Assembly (NCBI GenBank): GCA_016711085.1
Contig: JADJTR010000004.1
Location: 124,001 to 188,000 of the forward strand
Source: Phyllobacteriaceae bacterium
Lineage (GTDB): Bacteria > Pseudomonadota > Alphaproteobacteria > Rhizobiales > Rhizobiaceae
Direction of reading: 5' to 3'
DNA: 64,000 nucleotides
Numbering within the stretch: the first letter of the stretch is position 1; every line of letters starts with the position of its first letter. The translations under genes and the position numbers were made by a program. Below the pieces are notes generated by a model. It saw only the letters and a program-made list of their open reading frames with translations, had not been told where the DNA came from and ran no database searches. Shown in pieces: positions 8,337 to 16,681 of the stretch.

Positions 8337-8702
8337 TCATTCCATCAGCCCCAGCGCCCGTAAAATCTCTTCGACGCAGCCGTCAAAAGCGGTCTCGAGA
8401 TCACCGGTCGTCAACCGGACGACCCGGTATCCCTGGCCATTCAACCATGCGTCCCGGGCTTGGTCCTTTGCCATCCGTTCCGGTTCGAAATGGAACTGGC
8501 CATCCACTTCAATGACCAGCTTGCGCTCGTGAACAACAAAATCGGCGATGAACGGTCCAATTGGCGCCTGCTTGCGCACATGAATCCCATAAAGGCGACG
8601 GAACTCGCGAAGTTCCGACCAGAGCTTCGCCTCGCCATCGGTCATGCTCCGGCGCAATGACCGCGCCCGCGCGATGGTTTTCGGTTGGATGCCGGTCGGC
8701 AT
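8337..8702 (-). CDS. DUF559 domain protein (Vsr/restriction-endonuclease-like fold)
   Basis: A small basic protein of 121 residues. It shows the DUF559 pattern: an N-terminal helix with ARSLRRSMTDGEAKLWSELR, then the nuclease-like core GPFIADFVVHERKLVIEVDGQFH, with D and ExD positions like those of PD-(D/E)XK or Vsr enzymes, and a C-terminal GYRVVRLTTGDL strand. No activity is established for most members. ATG at 8702 is chosen over the in-frame GTGs at 8714 and 8720, which lie in a palindromic repeat. It interrupts the hydA-hydrolase gene order and is flanked on both sides by repeat pairs, suggesting it arrived there as a cassette. It is not obviously tied to pyrimidine metabolism. Confidence 0.75.
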   Translation of the reverse strand: MPTGIQPKTIARARSLRRSMTDGEAKLWSELREFRRLYGIHVRKQAPIGPFIADFVVHERKLVIEVDGQFHFEPERMAKDQARDAWLNGQGYRVVRLTTGDLETAFDGCVEEILRALGLME

Positions 8703-8712
8703 GGCGAATTGC

Positions 8713-8836
8713 ACCCCCACCCCTAACCCCTCCCCACAAGGGGGAGGGGGACTACGGTTGCGCGATCCACCACGCCTTGACCAAGACGCCGCCAGAGTCC
8801 CCCTCCCCCTTGTGGGGAGGGGTCAGGGGTGGGGGT
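8713..8836. repeat. inverted pair of 41-bp GC-rich palindromic repeats
   Basis: Copy one at 8713-8753 and copy two at 8796-8836 are reverse complements over 41 bases with a single mismatch, with 42 bp between them. Each holds the core CCCCTCCCCACAAGGGGGAGG. They fill most of the gap between the DUF559 gene and the amidohydrolase gene. Confidence 0.8.
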
Positions 8837-8853
8837 AAACGTCGCGAACGCCC

Positions 8854-10104
8854 TCACCCCACAATCTCCGCCGTTTCAACCACGGCGTGGAACAGCACGT
8901 CGGTGCCGGCCTTGGCCCAATCCTTCGAGATATCTTCGGCCTCGTTGTGCGACAGCCCGTCGACGCAGGGGCACATGATCATCGAGGTCGGCGCGACGCG
9001 GTTGACCCAGCAGGCGTCGTGGCCGGCCCCGGAGATGATGTTGCGGTGCGAGTAGCCGAGCCGTTCCGCGGCGCGGCGCACGGCCGACACGCAGCCCTCG
9101 TCGAAGGTCACCGGATCGAAGCCGCCGACCTTGAGGAACTCGATGCCGAGGCCCAAGTCTTCGGCGATCTTCGTCGCGCCAGCCTTCAGCCGCTGCTCCA
9201 TGTCGGCGATGACGGCAAGGTCCGGCGAGCGGAAATCGACGGTGAACACCACCTTGCCCGGGATGACGTTGCGCGAATTCGGGTGCACGTCGATGTGGCC
9301 GGCCGCGCCGACGGCGTGCGGCTTGTGGCTCCAGGCGATCTCGTCGACCAGTTCGAGGATGCGCGCCATGCCGAGGCCGGCGTTTTTTCGCATCGGCATC
9401 GGCGTAGAGCCGGTGTGCGCCTCCTTGCCGGTCAGCGTCACCTGCGTCCAGGACAGCCCCTGCCCATGTGTGACGACGCCGATGTCCTTGCCCTCGATTT
9501 CGAGGATCGGGCCCTGCTCGATGTGCAATTCGAAATAGGCGTGCATCTTGCGCGCGCCGACCTCCTCGTCGCCGACCCAGCCGATGCGCTTCAACTCGTC
9601 GCCGAATTTCGCCCCCTTGGCGTCGGTGCGGTCATAGGCCCAGTCGAGCGTGTGGACGCCGGCGAACACGCCCGAGGCCAGCATGGCAGGCGCAAAGCGC
9701 GTGCCCTCCTCGTTGGTCCAGTTGACGACGACGATCGGATGCTTCGTGCGGATGCCGAGATCGTTCAGCGTGCGGATGACCTCCAGCCCGCCGAGCACGC
9801 CGAGCACGCCGTCGAACTTGCCGCCGGTCGGCTGCGTGTCGAGGTGGCTGCCGACATAGACAGGCAAGGCGTCGGGGTCGGTCCCCTCGCGCCGGGCGAA
9901 CATGTTGCCCGCCTTGTCGACGCCCATGGTCAGGCCCGCCTCGTCGCACCAGCGCTTGAACAAGGCGCGGCCTTTGGCGTCATCGTCGGTCAGGGTCTGG
10001 CGGTTGTTGCCGCCGGCGACGCCGGGGCCGATTTTCGCCATCTCCATCAGCGAATCCCACAGCCGGTCGGGATTGATCCTGAGGTTTTCGCCGGGGGCCG
10101 CCAT
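8854..10104 (-). CDS. Zn-dependent N-carbamoyl-amino-acid hydrolase (beta-ureidopropionase type, M20)
   Basis: A 416-residue M20-family amidohydrolase (HyuC/AmaB/allantoate amidohydrolase group). Metal ligands can be followed: GSHLDTQPTGGKFDGVLG near residue 86, NEEGTRF near 130, the HIEQGPILE histidine near 194, and the C-terminal AGHDACWV histidine near 380. In this context it most likely releases CO2 and ammonia from N-carbamoyl-beta-alanine or N-carbamoyl-beta-aminoisobutyrate, the third step after dihydropyrimidinase. Family members also act on L-carbamoyl amino acids or allantoate, so substrate is inferred from neighbours. It lies between hydA and the aminotransferase on the same strand. 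Confidence 0.88.
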   Translation of the reverse strand: MAAPGENLRINPDRLWDSLMEMAKIGPGVAGGNNRQTLTDDDAKGRALFKRWCDEAGLTMGVDKAGNMFARREGTDPDALPVYVGSHLDTQPTGGKFDGVLGVLGGLEVIRTLNDLGIRTKHPIVVVNWTNEEGTRFAPAMLASGVFAGVHTLDWAYDRTDAKGAKFGDELKRIGWVGDEEVGARKMHAYFELHIEQGPILEIEGKDIGVVTHGQGLSWTQVTLTGKEAHTGSTPMPMRKNAGLGMARILELVDEIAWSHKPHAVGAAGHIDVHPNSRNVIPGKVVFTVDFRSPDLAVIADMEQRLKAGATKIAEDLGLGIEFLKVGGFDPVTFDEGCVSAVRRAAERLGYSHRNIISGAGHDACWVNRVAPTSMIMCPCVDGLSHNEAEDISKDWAKAGTDVLFHAVVETAEIVG

Positions 10105-10130
10105 CGAATTACTCCAGTTTGCCGGAATTG

Positions 10131-10232
<102 letters not shown>

Positions 10233-10261
10233 GTTCCTGTCATGCCTGCAATCCCGTCCGC

Positions 10262-11590
10262 TCAGTCGATCATCCTGAGCACTTCGCGGATGTGGTCGAT
10301 CAGCTCGTTGATCTGGCCCTTGGTGATGATCAGCGGCGGGCTCAAAGCGATGATGTCGCCGGTGGTGCGGATCAGCGCGCCGCGCTCATAGGCCTTGATG
10401 AATGCGGCGAACGCCCGCTTGGTCGGTTGGCCGGCGATCGGCTCCAGTTCGATGGCGCCGATAAGGCCGATGTTGCGGATGTCCTTCACATGTGGCTCTC
10501 CTTTAAGCGAATGCAGCGCATCCTCCCAATACGGCGCCAGTTCGGCGCCGCGGGTGAGCAGGCCCTCGTCCTTGTAGGTGTCGAGCGTGCCGATGCAGGC
10601 GGCGGACGCGATCGGATTGGCCGAATAGGTGTAGCCGTGGAAGAACTCGATCAGGTGTTCCGGCCCGGTCATGAAGGCGTCGTGGATCATGCCCTTGACG
10701 AACACCGCGCCCATCGGGATGACTCCGTTGGTGACGCCCTTCGCCGTGGTGATGATGTCCGGCGTGACGCCGAAATAATCCGCGGCAAACGGCGTGCCGA
10801 GACGGCCGAAACCGGTGATGACCTCGTCGAAGATCAAGAGGATGCCGTGCTTGTCGCAGATGGCGCGCAGCTTCTGCAGGTAGCCCTTCGGCGGGATCAG
10901 CACGCCGGTGGAGCCGGCGACCGGCTCGACGATGACCGCGGCGATGGTGGAGGCGTCGTGCAGCGTGACGATGCGCTCCAGCTCGTCGGCGAGATTGGCG
11001 CCGTGCTCCGGCTCGCCGCGCGTGAACGCGTTCTTCTCCGGCAGATGGGTGTGCGGCAGATGGTCGACGCCGCCGAGCAGCGTGCCGAACATCTTGCGGT
11101 TGGTGACGATGCCGCCGACCGAGATGCCGCCGAAATTGACGCCGTGATAGCCGCGCTCGCGGCCGATGAGGCGGGTGCGCTGGCCCTCGCCGCGCACGCG
11201 ATGATAGGCGAGCGCCATCTTCAGCGCGGTCTCGACCGATTCCGAACCGGAATTGGTAAAGAACACATGGTCCATGCCGGAAGGCGCGATGTCGATCAGC
11301 CGGTTCGCCGCCTCGAACGCGGCCGGATGGCCCATCTGGAAGGCCGGCGCATAGTCGAGTTCGGCCGCCTGGTCCTGGATCGCCTTGGTGATTTTCGGCC
11401 GCGTGTGGCCAGCGTTGCAGCACCACAGCCCGGCGGTGCCATCGAGCACCTTGCGGCCATCGGCGGTGACGTAATGCATGTCCGACGCACTGACGAACAT
11501 GCGCGGCGCCTGCTTGAACTGGCGATTCGCCGTGAACGGCATCCAGAACGCGCGCAGATCGTTCGGCATGGCTTTCAGCCGGTCGGACAT
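10262..11590 (-). CDS. omega-amino acid:pyruvate aminotransferase (class III, PLP)
   Basis: A 442-residue class III aminotransferase. The PLP-binding lysine is in DIITTAKGVTNG near residue 287. It is preceded by the aspartate motif LIFDEVITGFGRLG, and TNSGSESVETALKMA near 115 binds the phosphate. The closest described activity is beta-alanine:pyruvate transaminase, which removes beta-alanine or 3-aminoisobutyrate at the end of reductive pyrimidine breakdown; neighbours support that role. It starts at 11590, about 80 bp from a RutR-type operator shared with the divergent regulator gene. It is probably the first gene of the minus-strand catabolic and transport unit. Confidence 0.9.
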   Translation of the reverse strand: MSDRLKAMPNDLRAFWMPFTANRQFKQAPRMFVSASDMHYVTADGRKVLDGTAGLWCCNAGHTRPKITKAIQDQAAELDYAPAFQMGHPAAFEAANRLIDIAPSGMDHVFFTNSGSESVETALKMALAYHRVRGEGQRTRLIGRERGYHGVNFGGISVGGIVTNRKMFGTLLGGVDHLPHTHLPEKNAFTRGEPEHGANLADELERIVTLHDASTIAAVIVEPVAGSTGVLIPPKGYLQKLRAICDKHGILLIFDEVITGFGRLGTPFAADYFGVTPDIITTAKGVTNGVIPMGAVFVKGMIHDAFMTGPEHLIEFFHGYTYSANPIASAACIGTLDTYKDEGLLTRGAELAPYWEDALHSLKGEPHVKDIRNIGLIGAIELEPIAGQPTKRAFAAFIKAYERGALIRTTGDIIALSPPLIITKGQINELIDHIREVLRMID

Positions 11591-11655
11591 TCGTGAACCT
11601 CCACTGTTTGCCGGCTTCCGCCGGATGCGCGCGGCGCTTTCGTTCGGACGCCTTT

Positions 11656-11696
11656 GGTGCTACGCATTTTTTACCGATTGGACAAACGGTAGCACC
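11656..11696. promoter_or_regulatory. RutR-like operator in the rutR/aminotransferase intergenic region
   Basis: At 11669-11686 lies TTTTACCGATTGGACAAA, two mismatches from TTTGACC-GATT-GGTCAAA, which fits the RutR consensus known from E. coli (TTGACCAnnTGGTCAA). It sits in a larger imperfect dyad (TACCG-A-TTG-GA-CAA-A-CGGTA, 11672-11691). That in turn is flanked by a perfect 8-bp inverted repeat, GGTGCTAC at 11656 and GTAGCACC at 11689. The placement between two divergent genes allows control of both. Binding itself is inferred. Confidence 0.65.
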
Positions 11697-11775
11697 GCCG
11701 TCGCGGCGGTCAAGCCGAGTTTGACGCCGCGAACCCTGTTTCCCGGCGAAAAAGCCAATCCGGCCGAGGAGGGAC

Positions 11776-12408
11776 ATGAACGCCGCCGGACAACCTGCCC
11801 GGACGCGCATCCAGCGCGAAAAACGCGACCTCATTCTCGAGGCGGCGCTCGACGTGTTTTCCCAACAGGGCTATCGCGGCGCGACCATCGATCAGATCGC
11901 TGAAGCGGCCGGCATGTCGAAACCGAATCTGCTTTACTATTTCCGCTCCAAGGACGCGATTTACCAGGCGCTGATCCACGGATTGCTCGACGTCTGGCTG
12001 GCGCCGTTGCGCGAACTCGACAGCGTCGGCGATCCGCTGGTGGAATTGCGCGCCTATATCCGCCGCAAGCTGGAGATGGCGCGCGATTTCCCCCGCGAAA
12101 GCCGCCTTTTCGCCAACGAGATATTGCAAGGCGCGCCCCACATCATGGCGCTGCTCGAAGGTGAATTGAAGCCGTTGGTCGACGAGAAGGCGGATATCGT
12201 CAAGGGCTGGATCCGCGCCGGAAAAATCGCCAGCGTCGACCCTTGGCACCTGATCTTTTCCATTTGGGCGACGACGCAGCACTACGCCGATTTTGACACC
12301 CAGGTGCGCGTCGTGCTCGGACCGCTGAAAGGCGGCGACGGCCGCTTCGAAGACGCGGCGCGATTCCTCGAAGGGCTGTTTCTCGATGGCCTCCGTCCCC
12401 GCGCCTGA
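11776..12408 (+). CDS. rutR: TetR-family regulator, RutR-like
   Basis: A 210-residue regulator. The N-terminal helix-turn-helix covers about residues 15-60 (ILEAALDVFSQQGYRGATIDQIAEAAGMSKPNLLYYFRSKDAIYQ cut by the usual TetR pattern). The remainder matches the length and the SRLFANEILQGAP...W...WATTQHYADFD layout of the RutR/YcdC C-terminal domain, which binds uracil or thymine. It is divergent from the aminotransferase gene and surrounded by pyrimidine-catabolism genes. An operator resembling the RutR box precedes it, and a second precedes the dehydrogenase unit. The 3' end overlaps the MFS gene by 23 bp. The family assignment is firm; the effector is inferred. Confidence 0.82.
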   Translation: MNAAGQPARTRIQREKRDLILEAALDVFSQQGYRGATIDQIAEAAGMSKPNLLYYFRSKDAIYQALIHGLLDVWLAPLRELDSVGDPLVELRAYIRRKLEMARDFPRESRLFANEILQGAPHIMALLEGELKPLVDEKADIVKGWIRAGKIASVDPWHLIFSIWATTQHYADFDTQVRVVLGPLKGGDGRFEDAARFLEGLFLDGLRPRA

Positions 12409-13822
12409 GCCGGCGGCCGGCTGGACGGAGCTGTTCCGCTCCGGCCATGGCGGCGCGCTGGCGCTGATCTGCCTCGGCATCTGGCTGCACGCCGGCGACG
12501 AACTGATGGTGGCGACGGTGACGCCAGCCATGATCGCCGATATCGGCGGCGACGCCTGGATCGGCTGGCTCACCGCGCTCTATGAGGTCGGTTCGATCAC
12601 CGCCAGCGCGCTCGGCGCCTGGCTCGCCCATAGGCTCGGCGTGCGCTCCACATTGGCGCTCGCCGGCCTCGTCTACATGGCCGGCTGCATCGCCAGCGGT
12701 TTTGCTCCGGGGATGGATTTCATGCTCGCCGGCCGGCTTCTCCAGGGGCTCGGCGGCGGCGCCATCGTCGCGGTGTCGCTGATTTCCGCCTGGCGCACTT
12801 TCCCCGGCCGCCTGCTGGCGCGCGCCGTCGCCGCCATTTCGCTGGTCTGGGGTGTCGCCGCCTTCGTCGGACCCATGGTCGGCGCGGTTTTCGTCGAATG
12901 GGGCGATTGGCGCGGCGCGTTTTTCTTCTTTGCCGCCCAGGCCCTGCTCTACGCAATGGCCGTCGGCCGCTATGCGCCGAGGGAAGATGTCGCCGGAAAT
13001 GCGCCCTTCCCGGTTTTTCGCATGCTCGTTCTCGCCGCCGGCGTCATCGCCGTCGCCTGGGGCGGGATCGTCATTGACACAGGCGCGGCGCTGGCCTCCG
13101 TCGCGCTCGGCGTCGGGCTGATCGCGGTTTTCGTCATGCTCGACGCCCGGTCGGGCGCCGCGCGCCTGCTGCCGGGAGGCGTGCCCATGCTCGCATCGCC
13201 TGCCGGTTCGACCATGGCGCTGGTCTTCGGCCTGTCTTCCGGAGCTTCGGCGCTGCTGATCTACGGACCGGTGCTGATCGGCGTGCTGCACGGGCTTTCC
13301 GCTTTTTCCATCGGGCTGATCCTCGTGCTCGAATCGGTCGGCTGGTCGATCGCCGCATTGCTGGTCGCCGGCGTCGGGCGCGAAACCGAAGCGAAACTGA
13401 TTGTCGCCGGCGCGGCGGTCGTCGTCATTGGCATGGTCGGCATCGGCGCGACCATCGCGTTTGGACCGGTGTGGGCCCTGCCGGTATTCGCAACGCTGCA
13501 AGGCGCTGGCTTCGGCTTTTCCTGGACCTTCATCCTGCGCCGCGGCGCGGCGATCGTCGCCGCCGACGATGGTGAACGCGTCACCTCGGCCATCAACACG
13601 GTGCAGCGTTTCGGCTACGCCCTCGGCGCGGCCGCCATCGGCATCGCCGCCAACCGCGCCGGCCTGACCATCGCCATGGATGCCGGGACGGCGCAGCGCG
13701 TCACCATCGCCATCTTCGCCCTGACGCTGGTTCCGGCGCTCGCCGGGCTGGCGGCGGCGATCCGCTTCGTACGGTTCGAGGAACGCGATGATGCGAGCGC
13801 ATCATTGCATCATGATGCGTGA
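12386..13822 (+). CDS. MFS transporter (drug/metabolite exporter type)
   Basis: A 478-residue polytopic membrane protein with 12-14 helices. It has the MFS loop 2-3 motif region (GAWLAHRLGVRSTLALAG) and motif C-like GLVWGVAAFVGPMVGAVFVEW near residue 160, typical of proton-driven drug:H+ antiporters. It begins inside the last codons of rutR, so it is translationally coupled to the regulator. Export of a toxic intermediate or import of pyrimidines is possible but not shown. The last codons lie within the operator array of the toxin-antitoxin pair that follows. Confidence 0.78.
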   Translation: MASVPAPEPAAGWTELFRSGHGGALALICLGIWLHAGDELMVATVTPAMIADIGGDAWIGWLTALYEVGSITASALGAWLAHRLGVRSTLALAGLVYMAGCIASGFAPGMDFMLAGRLLQGLGGGAIVAVSLISAWRTFPGRLLARAVAAISLVWGVAAFVGPMVGAVFVEWGDWRGAFFFFAAQALLYAMAVGRYAPREDVAGNAPFPVFRMLVLAAGVIAVAWGGIVIDTGAALASVALGVGLIAVFVMLDARSGAARLLPGGVPMLASPAGSTMALVFGLSSGASALLIYGPVLIGVLHGLSAFSIGLILVLESVGWSIAALLVAGVGRETEAKLIVAGAAVVVIGMVGIGATIAFGPVWALPVFATLQGAGFGFSWTFILRRGAAIVAADDGERVTSAINTVQRFGYALGAAAIGIAANRAGLTIAMDAGTAQRVTIAIFALTLVPALAGLAAAIRFVRFEERDDASASLHHDA

Positions 13823-13835
13823 TGCGTTAGCATCA
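13788..13835. promoter_or_regulatory. triple palindromic operator array of the toxin-antitoxin pair
   Basis: Three dyads follow one another: ATGATGCG-AG-CGCATCAT (13788-13805), GCATCATGATGC (13807-13818) and TGATGC-GTTA-GCATCA (13820-13835). All use the same half site TGATGC/GCATCA. They end four bases before the antitoxin start and overlap the stop of the MFS gene. Ribbon-helix-helix antitoxins usually repress their own operon through such repeats. Confidence 0.7.
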
Positions 13836-13839
13836 AATC

Positions 13840-14106
13840 ATGCGCACGACGCTCGACATCGACGATGACATACTCGACACGGCCAGAAAAATGGCCGCCG
13901 CGCGCCGAAGCTCGGCCGGCAAGATCATCTCCGGGCTGGCGCGCAAGGCGCTGGAGCAACCGGAAATCAAAATCGAGGATCTGGAGTTCCGCGACGGTTT
14001 CCCGCAGTTCCCGAAATCCGGTCACATCCTGACCGTGGAAATGGTGGAAGAACTGATCGAAGAGGAAGATCGCGAAAACATCGCCTTCGCCGTCGGTTTG
14101 AAATGA
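13840..14106 (+). CDS. VapB-type antitoxin (ribbon-helix-helix)
   Basis: An 88-residue protein that starts MRTTLDIDDDILDTARKMAA, the classic beta-strand plus helix of ribbon-helix-helix DNA-binding antitoxins. An acidic C-terminal tail (VEELIEEEDREN) would wrap the toxin. ATG at 13840 follows three operator-like dyads at short distance. The stop overlaps the toxin start (ATGA), the usual coupling for such pairs. Predicted to neutralise the PIN-domain protein downstream and repress the operon. Confidence 0.8.
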   Translation: MRTTLDIDDDILDTARKMAAARRSSAGKIISGLARKALEQPEIKIEDLEFRDGFPQFPKSGHILTVEMVEELIEEEDRENIAFAVGLK

Positions 14107-14534
14107 TTCCGCTCTACGATGTCAATGCGCTGCTCGCGCTGTTCACTCCGGGTCATCCCTTCTCGGGCGAAATGCGTAACTGGCACAGGCGTCATGGCGA
14201 TCACGGCTGGGCGACCTGCCCTATCACCCAGAATGCATTTATTCGGATCGGTTCTCAGCCGAGTTTCCCGCAACGACAGCCGATTGGCCTCGTCAGGGCG
14301 ATGCTGCAAACGGCGATCTCGCTTCCCGGCCACCGCTTCTGGCCGGACGACATTTCCATTGCCCACGACGCGATCTTCGACTGCGCCCGCATCCGCGGCC
14401 ACCGCCAGATCACCGACGCCTATCTGCTCGCCATCGCCGCGCGGAACGGTGGACGGCTGGTGACGTTCGACCAGACCATCGACCATCGCTGCGTGCGCGA
14501 CGCCAAGCCGGAAAACCTCGTGGTCATCGCCTGA
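14103..14534 (+). CDS. VapC-type toxin (PIN-domain ribonuclease)
   Basis: A 143-residue PIN-domain protein. Acidic active-site positions are D6 (LYDVNALL), D105 (ITDAYLLAIA) and D123 (VTFDQ). The second acidic position of most VapCs is replaced by Gln43 in CPITQNAF, which is also seen in some members of this subgroup. Its 4-bp overlap with the antitoxin gene and the operator array upstream support a working type II toxin-antitoxin module. VapC toxins cleave RNA, often initiator tRNA or rRNA; the target here is unknown. Confidence 0.8.
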   Translation: MIPLYDVNALLALFTPGHPFSGEMRNWHRRHGDHGWATCPITQNAFIRIGSQPSFPQRQPIGLVRAMLQTAISLPGHRFWPDDISIAHDAIFDCARIRGHRQITDAYLLAIAARNGGRLVTFDQTIDHRCVRDAKPENLVVIA

Positions 14535-14546
14535 AAAACGAACGGA

Positions 14547-14960
14547 TCAGGGCGGCTCGACCTTCCAGATCGTGCCTTGCGCCACGGCGCAGAGTTTTTC
14601 AGCGCCGCCGGCGACAATGAAAATGTCGCATTGGCACACCGCCTGGGTTTTGCCGCTGCCGGTGACGCGGGCGCGGGCGACGAGACGTTCGCCCCTGGCC
14701 GGGCGCAGATAATTGATCTTGAATTCCAGCGTCATGGAATCGCCGAGACGCGATCCGCCGGCATAGGTCAGCGCATTGTCGGCGAGATAGGAGACGACGC
14801 CGCCATGAGCGACGCCGTGCTGCTGCAGATGATGCGGCTGCAAGTCGATGGCGAGTTCCGCCAGGTCCGGCGACCAGGCGACAAGCTTGGCGCCGATCAA
14901 CCGGCTGAAAGCCTGCGCTTCGAGCACGGCGCGGCCACGCGCCAGCATGTCGCCGGTCAT
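14547..14960 (-). CDS. PaaI-type hotdog thioesterase
   Basis: A 137-residue single hotdog domain. The catalytic region HHLQQHGVAHGGVVSYLADNALTYA carries the HGG turn and the aspartate of PaaI-like acyl-CoA thioesterases. ATG at 14960 gives the usual family length; ATG at 14948 is an alternative. It is downstream of the dehydrogenase subunits on the same strand, but a 390-bp stretch of unreliable G/C-rich sequence separates them. A link with pyrimidine degradation, for example hydrolysis of a malonyl-semialdehyde-derived thioester, is only a guess. Confidence 0.8.
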   Translation of the reverse strand: MTGDMLARGRAVLEAQAFSRLIGAKLVAWSPDLAELAIDLQPHHLQQHGVAHGGVVSYLADNALTYAGGSRLGDSMTLEFKINYLRPARGERLVARARVTGSGKTQAVCQCDIFIVAGGAEKLCAVAQGTIWKVEPP

Positions 14961-15352
<392 letters not shown>

Positions 15353-16666
15353 CTAACCCGTCACGCATGTCGCGCCGGGATTGTTGGGGTGCGTGGTCCA
15401 GTTGGCGTAGTCCGCGACCACCGGCTTTTCGGTGCGCTTGTCGAGAACGCCCGCCGCCAGCGGAACCATGGTGATGCAATTTTCCACCGGACAGACGTTG
15501 ACGCAAAGATTGCAGCCGACGCACTCCTCGTCCTTGACCTCGAAATGGCGCGCGCCATTGAGGTTCGCCGTGATCGCCTGGTGCGACGTGTCCTCGCAGG
15601 CGATGTGGCAGCGGCCGCATTTGATGCACAGATCCTGGTCGATATGCGCCTTGGCGATGTAGTTGAGGTTGAGATACTGCCAGTCGGTGACATTGCCGGA
15701 AGCGCGGCCGACGATCGAGGAAAGGTCCTTGTGGCCCTTCTCGTCCATCCAGTTTTCGAGCCCCGAAATCATCTCCTGGACGATCCTGATGCCGTAGGTC
15801 ATCGCCGCCGTGCACACCTGCACATTGCCGGCGCCGAGCGCCATGAACTCGGCGGCGTCGCGCCAGGTGGTGATGCCGCCGATGCCGGAGATCGGCAGGC
15901 CGCGGGTCTCGGCGTCGCGGGCGATCTCGGCCACCATGTTGAGCGCGATCGGCTTGACCGCCGGGCCGCAATAGCCGCCGTGGCTGCCCTTGCCGTCGAT
16001 CGACGGCTCCGGCGAGAAGGTGTCGAGATTGACCGAGGTGATCGACGAGATGGTGTTGATCAGCGACACGGCGTCTGCCCCGCCGCGCTTCGCCGCGCGG
16101 GCCGGATAGCGGATGTCGGTGATGTTCGGCGTCAGCTTGACGACCACCGGCATGCGCGTATTGGCCTTGCACCAGCGCGCCACCATCTCGATGTATTCCG
16201 GCACCTGGCCGACGGCGGAGCCCATGCCGCGTTCGCTCATGCCGTGCGGACAGCCGAAATTGAGTTCGACGCCGTCGGCCTCGGTCTCCTCGACCGGCTT
16301 GAGGATCGCCTTCCACGACTCCTCCTGGCAGGGCACCATCAGCGACACGACGACGGCGCGGTCGGGCCAGTTCTTCTTGACCTGCTTGATCTCCTGCAGA
16401 TTGACCTGCAGCGGCCGATCGGTGATGAGCTCGATGTTGTTGAGGCCGAGCAGGCGGCGGTCGGCCCCCCAGATGGCGCCATAGCGCGGGCCGTTGACAT
16501 TGACGACCGGCGGACCTTCCTCGCCCAGCGTCTTCCACACCACGCCGCCCCAGCCGGCCTTGAAGGCGCGCTCGACATTGTAGGCCTTGTCGGTCGGCGG
16601 CGCGGAAGCGAGCCAGAACGGGTTCGGCGATTTGATGCCCACGAAGTTGTTGCGGATGTCGGCCAT
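15353..16666 (-). CDS. preA: NAD(P)-dependent dihydropyrimidine dehydrogenase, FMN/Fe-S subunit
   Basis: A 437-residue protein of the dihydroorotate-dehydrogenase-like family. The FMN barrel covers about residues 1-310. Its active-site loop NFGCPHGMSERGMG carries the cysteine that acts as the general acid in mammalian DPD. Two 4Fe-4S clusters follow, with motifs CIKCGRCHIAC near 340 and CVGCNLCVNVC near 375, matching the C-terminal clusters of DPD. With PreT it reduces uracil and thymine to their dihydro forms, the first step feeding dihydropyrimidinase. The upstream preT gene ends 15 bp before it. The symbol pydA is used in other annotations. Confidence 0.93.
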   Translation of the reverse strand: MADIRNNFVGIKSPNPFWLASAPPTDKAYNVERAFKAGWGGVVWKTLGEEGPPVVNVNGPRYGAIWGADRRLLGLNNIELITDRPLQVNLQEIKQVKKNWPDRAVVVSLMVPCQEESWKAILKPVEETEADGVELNFGCPHGMSERGMGSAVGQVPEYIEMVARWCKANTRMPVVVKLTPNITDIRYPARAAKRGGADAVSLINTISSITSVNLDTFSPEPSIDGKGSHGGYCGPAVKPIALNMVAEIARDAETRGLPISGIGGITTWRDAAEFMALGAGNVQVCTAAMTYGIRIVQEMISGLENWMDEKGHKDLSSIVGRASGNVTDWQYLNLNYIAKAHIDQDLCIKCGRCHIACEDTSHQAITANLNGARHFEVKDEECVGCNLCVNVCPVENCITMVPLAAGVLDKRTEKPVVADYANWTTHPNNPGATCVTG

Positions 16667-16681
16667 CGCATGCCTCCGGTT

